Program-made: the position numbers and the translations under genes
Source: Bryoerythrophyllum caledonicum
Lineage: Eukaryota > Streptophyta > Bryopsida > Pottiales > Pottiaceae
Assembly: GCA_963971425.1 (NCBI GenBank)
Contig: OZ020524.1
Span: 21,319,022 to 21,383,021 of the forward strand
Length of the DNA stretch: 64,000 nt
Reading direction: 5' to 3'
Notes under the pieces: model-generated
What the model saw: only the letters and a program-made list of their open reading frames with translations
Told to the model about the DNA's origin: nothing
Database searches by the model: none
Shown: positions 59,301 to 64,000 of the stretch, piece after piece
Layout: each line of letters begins with the position of its first letter
Position numbering within the stretch: position 1 is the first letter of the stretch

Positions 59301-60762
59301 TTTTTGGAATGTCCTATGGAAAATGTCATCCTTTGCAACCTCCAATCTATGGATGAATTATGTGTTTCTAACCAAGAAAGATAAAAAAATGACAGGGTTT
59401 GACGGGGTTTTAATAATGTTGAAAACAATAAAACTTCTATGGTCCTTAAACGTAACGTGAGACCTCTATAGATTATGATTCATGGGTGACACTACCGGAC
59501 AATAAAGGTCGTCCGTCTATTACTTCTACATAAACGGGTTTATATTTCCGTACTAGAAGAATCTTGTAACGTTTAGCAAACTCTTCGTCTAAGAAAGAAG
59601 CAAATGCTCTTGAATCTAATAATCTATTAATCTATGAATCTAAGGTTTTCAATTTTTGAAGGCCAAAAGACAAAGGAATGGTAAAGCAGCGGGCAAGAAG
59701 AGCAAAAAAAGAGGAACATGGTTGTTGTTGCGATATTGGACTGTCCAACCGCACGGTCCCTATTGTGGCTAGGCATCTTCGTTTTCCTGCATTATCCCAC
59801 CTCCGGTCTTAATAGGACATCGATTCTATTTCTAAGGACAGTTTCCGGCTTTGTGGCCTCCTTCACCACAATACAAGCATAATTCTTCTTCCATGCGTTG
59901 CTTATATTCTTCCAGAGTAAGGGATTTCACCTGTAACGCTTCAATTTGCATGTCTTCCGCATCCAAATGTGAACCTAGGCTGCTTCCCAACAAATTTGGG
60001 CCGTGGCGAGTCGTATGTTGTCTTGAGCGTTGACCTTGACAACGGTCAAACAGACGACTATTGCACTTTACAGCTTGGCTAATGGCTTCGTTTGAGTGAT
60101 CTCGGATCAGAAAGAGATAATAGTAAATCTTTCACGTCATTGCTTAAATCCCAATAAAATTGACTCATCAATGCTTCTTTGTCCCAATTGATGTCGCATA
60201 CTAATTGCCTTAAGTCTGATGCATAGACCAATGCAGAGCGTGTTCCTTGTCGTAGCAACCAAATCTTTGTTGTAGCCTATTGGACATTGTCATGTTTGCC
60301 AAACGCTTTCGCAAACGCTTCTGAAAAAGTTTTGAAGTTGTTCAGAATTGGCGATCTTTACTTGATCAAAGGAGCAAACCATGATAGAGCTTGTCCCGTA
60401 AGCAAAGTTCCAACTAGTCCAACACGTGACTCCTCCATTAGATAACGTTTGGGCTGTAAAGCTATTATCAACCGGATTTAATTGACAAAACCTCGAAACT
60501 TGGAGCGCGTACCATTGAACTTGTCTAGAAGGCTAATCGGGGGCTCTTTTTGTGGTAATACCGGCGGTTCTTGTCGAATCAAAGGTAACGCTCCTTCTTC
60601 TTGTGCAGAAGCTTGGGTTTGGTGAATCTTAGATTGAGTTGTCCCGGATGCTCCATCGTTGTGAAGTCTTACAATGACTCCTTCAATTTCTGCAGTTCTT
60701 TGTAATGACGCAACAAGAGCATTAATAATGGTGTCCAACTTGGACTCCAAACTTTCAACCAT
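56372..60762 (-). pseudogene. Gag-pol remains of the chromovirus
   Basis: Broken by several stops and frame changes. A gag piece starts at 60762 (MVESLESKLDTIINALV). A zinc knuckle CLYCGEGGHKAGNC lies at about 59837-59880. RT is at 58571-59122 (FVKKKDGSLRMCVDYRG, LTKIDLRGAYNHV, MPFGLTNA). The RNase H end has TYRHEKQQGQPDALS near 57830. The integrase core at 57030-57250 has SNQGTQFVSKFW and LAFHPQNDG, with Asp of the usual DQGTQF changed to Asn. The C terminus has VHPMFHVSLLQPY and a chromodomain-like EVEKI...LEYLVHWSG up to 56372. Confidence 0.9.
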
Positions 60763-61063
60763 ACTAATGTCTTGACCTCGACCACTCTTAGAGAAAGAAA
60801 GAAGTAACTTTACAAGAAGACAATATTGGTTTAGAGGAAGGTACTTTGAAACCTCTAAGATGCTTTAAAACCTCAAGCAATGGGATAATTCACTCTCTGA
60901 AAGAAAAATAAGACTCCAATATTGTAATAGAAGAGATATCAGTTTAGAGGAGGGTAATCCACAACCTCTAAATTGCTAGGATGCCTTCTAGAAGAGGGAT
61001 AATCCACATTCTAACAAGGAGGAACTAACTCTAATATTTGAAATAAGTTCAGTCTCGACAAAC

Positions 61064-61490
61064 TGCTAGGGACACGGAAAGAGCCAACAAGTGATCTGAG
61101 GCTAGAAGAGAGTTCAAGACAAGAACTAACGAGAACTTGGATTAACAAGATGAGTACTCAAACAACACCAAGAAAGGTGAGCTAGAACTTCAAGAAGTGC
61201 GTTGTCAAGACTGAAAAACTTTTTAGCCTTGACTCCTAAATAACTCCTCAAACTACTACCAATAGAAACTTTGAGAGAATCTTCTAACAGCTGCCAATAG
61301 AAATTTCTTGAGAAGATTCTAGTCGATTGCCGACGGAAACTTCCACAGAAGCTTCCAAAGGTTGCTAAAGGAAACTTCTGGACAAGCTTCCAAAGGCTTT
61401 TAATAAAAACATCCTGAAAAACTTCCAATGGAAACTTCTAGAAGGTTCTGATAAACTTGCTAGAAGGATCCAGAGGCTATGTCCTCGACA
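61064..61490 (-). repeat. 5' LTR of the chromovirus
   Basis: 427 bases homologous to 55246-55673. A clear initiator-Met primer-binding site was not found just inside it. Confidence 0.85.
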
Positions 61491-61646
61491 AATAATCGCC
61501 ACAATAATTGCTGCAAGCATCAACAAGCGATAGTGATTTCCATGAATGGATGTTGTAAGGAAATGTACCTCGTGCATAGCGGTTGTTCTCCACGATCTAT
61601 AATACATGTAGATTCTTGCAGGCTAAAAAAAGCTCATTGGCCTTAA

Positions 61647-62906
61647 TCCCTAAAAGCCCAACAAATTATGGGGGGACAATTTGGATTTTGGGCATGTACC
61701 TATGAGTGGAGGAAAAATTTAGTTCTTCTAAAAAATTTAAACTAGATTGTCCCTGATGAACTCTTCATGGAAAACTTTTTAAAAATGTATTCGGACTTTT
61801 AGTTGAAAAGTTAGTAGCTTCCAAAGTTCAAATGGGGAGTTTGGGCAACAAGGTCAGCCACGACAACTAATGCAATACAAGTACAAAAATGGGGCACTAT
61901 GTTGGGGCACAAAGGGCGAGGAAGAGGGGCACATTGAATCATGGATCGGAGGAAAGACAAGAGGAAGTCCACACTTCTCGGTCGAAGTCCAAAGAATTTT
62001 GATTGAACATGAATTTAAAATTTATTTATTCATTTATTAATTAAAAAACGTAATTTAAAATTAAAAAAAAAGCCTTGCAGTCAGCAAGAGGCGGCCAATT
62101 GGATTATGGTTGAGGGTATGGATGAGGATCCTATGTTGCCTGCCATTGTGGCGCCACGGGCCACGCGTAGGCCAAAGTGGGATTTTTTAAAAAATTTGTC
62201 TTTTATTTCATGTTTTGAAGACTTCACTTCCTTTCTAAGTCTGCTCTATAAAGACCCTAACTTCAGGTGGAGTGGATGAATGACGTGGCTCATTGTATTG
62301 TAAAGAGTGCCTAAATTTAAGCATTGCCCTCCCCCACAAAGCTTGAATAATTCAATAAATTCATGAAAATGATAGATATGACTACTTTTTATATACATTT
62401 TTCTAAAATTACTGGAAACTAATTTGAAAATTGAGCCACAGAAATTCTCAAATTTTACAACTTTGTCTGAAACTAAAAATTTCATAAAACTTCTAGAGTA
62501 ATTGTCATCATTATGTACCCCATTTCACTAATGTATTTATTTCTACATCTATTACCTCTCGAAATGACCTTAAATTTTGCAAACATATACCTAACTACAT
62601 ATGTGTCATATTGGTAAAAGTTTTGATCACATTTTAGTGTAGTATTTGGAAGATATGCTAAGCCAAAGTGGGCTGACTTTGTTGGGCAAGGTGAAAAAAA
62701 CTTTTCTTTGCATGTCAATTGTTATAATCTTCATATCCGTACAGTGGATTGCAGACGAAAAAATTGATAACTTTTTTACATGTCTATTTCAAGATCCTTT
62801 GGTTAAAAGTCCAAAATCAAACATATAAATTGGATATTTTTGCTACTAATTGATAGTGGCAGTTTTGAAGTGTTTCATGAGGAAAAATGCCTTGGGCTCT
62901 TAGGGA
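61647..62906. mobile_element. Possible TIR element flanked by TTAA
   Basis: TCCCTAAAAGCCCAA at the left and TTGGGCTCTTAGGGA at the right are inverted repeats with one mismatch. Each is bordered by TTAA (61643-61646, 62907-62910), as with piggyBac-type insertions. The 1260-base interior has no transposase ORF. The TTAA could be part of a longer TIR, and the family is unproven. Confidence 0.45.
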
Positions 62907-62910
62907 TTAA

Positions 62911-63274
62911 AAGGTTAATGTGGGATCCACAACTTGACCCAATTCAAAACCAGGCTCTCCATGAAGGCGGATTAACCCTTTCATGCTGATCAACTGGATT
63001 GTTTTGGGACAAAACCCTTTGCCTAAAGCGCTACATGACACCTCAAAGGAAAAAATAAACCATAATTTAGGGGTGGAGAAAGATGTCAATTTATTGAGAC
63101 CATTGCCACCGCAATCGGTGCAAACATCGGCGAGCTACAATAAATTTTTGAAACAAGTTCGTAGATTTTTGTACTGAAATATGCCCAAATGCAGAATGCA
63201 CAAAAATGACATTAGAATATTTACGTCATGGGAACTTTCTTTATCATCAGTAATTTTCTGCTATTTTGCTTTCA
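62911..63274. other. Spacer before MITE copy C
   Basis: No gene or clear repeat seen. Confidence 0.4.
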
Positions 63275-63842
63275 CTACACGGTTCCCTGAATATAGTATA
63301 GACTAGACTATTTGAAATTTCCTACACTAATTTCATTGAACGCAAATTAAAGTGATCCACTTCAATTTTCCATCCACATCAAATCATGTCCATTAGAAAT
63401 AGTGTGGCTTGTTTCAAAATAAAAGACACGGGAATTGATGTCGATAAGTTTTTACAAGTTGTACCCTAAAACCAAAATTATAATATAATAACATAATAAA
63501 ATAATATAACATAATAATATTATTTTATAACATAAGAATATAAATATAATATTATAATATAATATAACAGAATATAATATTAACATAATAATATAACATA
63601 ATAACATAATAATATAGTAATAACATAATAATAACATATATGAATAACATAATAATATATATTATAATATTAATATTATATACAATAATAACATATATAA
63701 TAATAACATATTAATACTATATTAATAACCAAAATTGATGTGGTCCACATCAATTTTCATCCAAAACTAGAATTGATGTGGTCCACCTCAATTTTCATCC
63801 ACATTACCTATACCTCCACACTATATTCAGTGAACGGTGTAG
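63275..63842. mobile_element. MITE family copy C, expanded by an AT microsatellite
   Basis: Ends CTACACGGTTCCCTGAATA and TATTCAGTGAACGGTGTAG are inverted repeats. The inner sequence (CTACACTAATT, GATCCACTTCAATTTTC) matches copies A and B. The centre is swollen by an AT-rich run. Confidence 0.75.
63478..63731. repeat. ATA/AAT-rich microsatellite inside MITE copy C
   Basis: About 250 bases of TAATATAA, AACATAAT and similar words with almost no G or C. Short ORFs across it are artefacts. Confidence 0.9.
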
Positions 63843-64000
63843 TACGTACTTACTACTCTGTCGTGTTACTATTCTGTAGTCCTCAGAATAGTAGAATCAA
63901 GTAGCACTAATAAAAATAAAAAGAAAAAACCATAATTATTAAAATTAAAACACCTTCGTCTTTTAGAGCTTAAAAAACAGTAGCAATGGGAACTCTGTGC

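Larger units (their letters stand above)
55246..61490 (-). mobile_element. Decayed Ty3/gypsy chromovirus with both LTRs
   Basis: LTRs at 55246-55673 and 61064-61490 start TGTCAGGGACACGG and TGCTAGGGACACGG and agree at most positions, with many single changes, so the copy is old. The flanking GATAA and AATAA differ by one base and may be the 5-base target duplication. The interior reads, on the minus strand, gag, CCHC knuckle, RT, RNase H, integrase and chromodomain. It is full length but not coding-competent. Confidence 0.9.

Noticed and set aside
63452..63637. 61-aa Tyr/Ile/Leu-rich ORF
   Set aside because: Translation of an AT microsatellite.

Overview
The window is plant nuclear DNA. Five multi-exon genes with GT-AG introns give complete plant-type proteins when spliced by hand, and there is a plant-like U2 snRNA gene and a two-cluster plant-type metallothionein. 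Short genes, AT-rich spacers full of transposon debris, a moss-like metallothionein and a DNA-methyltransferase-bearing retroelement suggest a non-flowering streptophyte, perhaps a bryophyte. The lineage cannot be fixed from sequence alone.

Layout. 1-7564: 3' part of a Ty3/gypsy LTR retrotransposon with open reading frames. The gag-protease ORF carries a full cytosine-5 DNA methyltransferase domain. Pol follows in the same frame after one UAG in a readthrough-like context and ends in a PHD finger. A truncated second LTR (7565-7669) abuts it, followed by a decayed SWIM-zinc-finger, transposase-like gene (7670-9660). 9.9-15.2 kb: AT-rich, with old repeats and a MITE split by a second small TIR element. 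17.2-23.1 kb: plant-type PEP carboxylase, 13 exons, one of them an unexpected 81-nt cassette. 24.4-26.4 kb: GT14 (core-2/I-branching-like) glycosyltransferase. 27.3-27.6 kb: metallothionein, 3 exons, with a triplicated TGACG-bearing promoter repeat. 28.6-34.3 kb: two purine-catabolism genes head to head, (S)-ureidoglycine aminohydrolase (minus) and ureidoglycolate amidohydrolase (plus). 35.0-35.2 kb: U2 snRNA, then a 29-bp x 8 telo-box satellite. 37.0-42.6 kb: CPSF100, 18 exons, minus. 46.0-46.8 kb: intronless NAD(P)-binding atypical SDR. 47.7-49.7 kb: cofactor-dependent phosphoglycerate mutase, minus. 51.5-64 kb: mostly transposons: MITE copies, a CACTA element with exact TIRs and 3-bp target duplication, a decayed chromovirus with both LTRs, and a possible TTAA-flanked TIR element.

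Functional links. The two ureide genes encode consecutive ER-targeted steps (ureidoglycine to ureidoglycolate to glyoxylate plus ammonia) and share an 806-bp intergenic region. The retroelement combines a possible chromatin writer (DNA methyltransferase) with a possible reader (PHD finger). An 11-bp-period degenerate minisatellite recurs at six separated places. All exon boundaries were set by reading GT/AG sites and checking that codon phase closes. No alignments or database searches were run.
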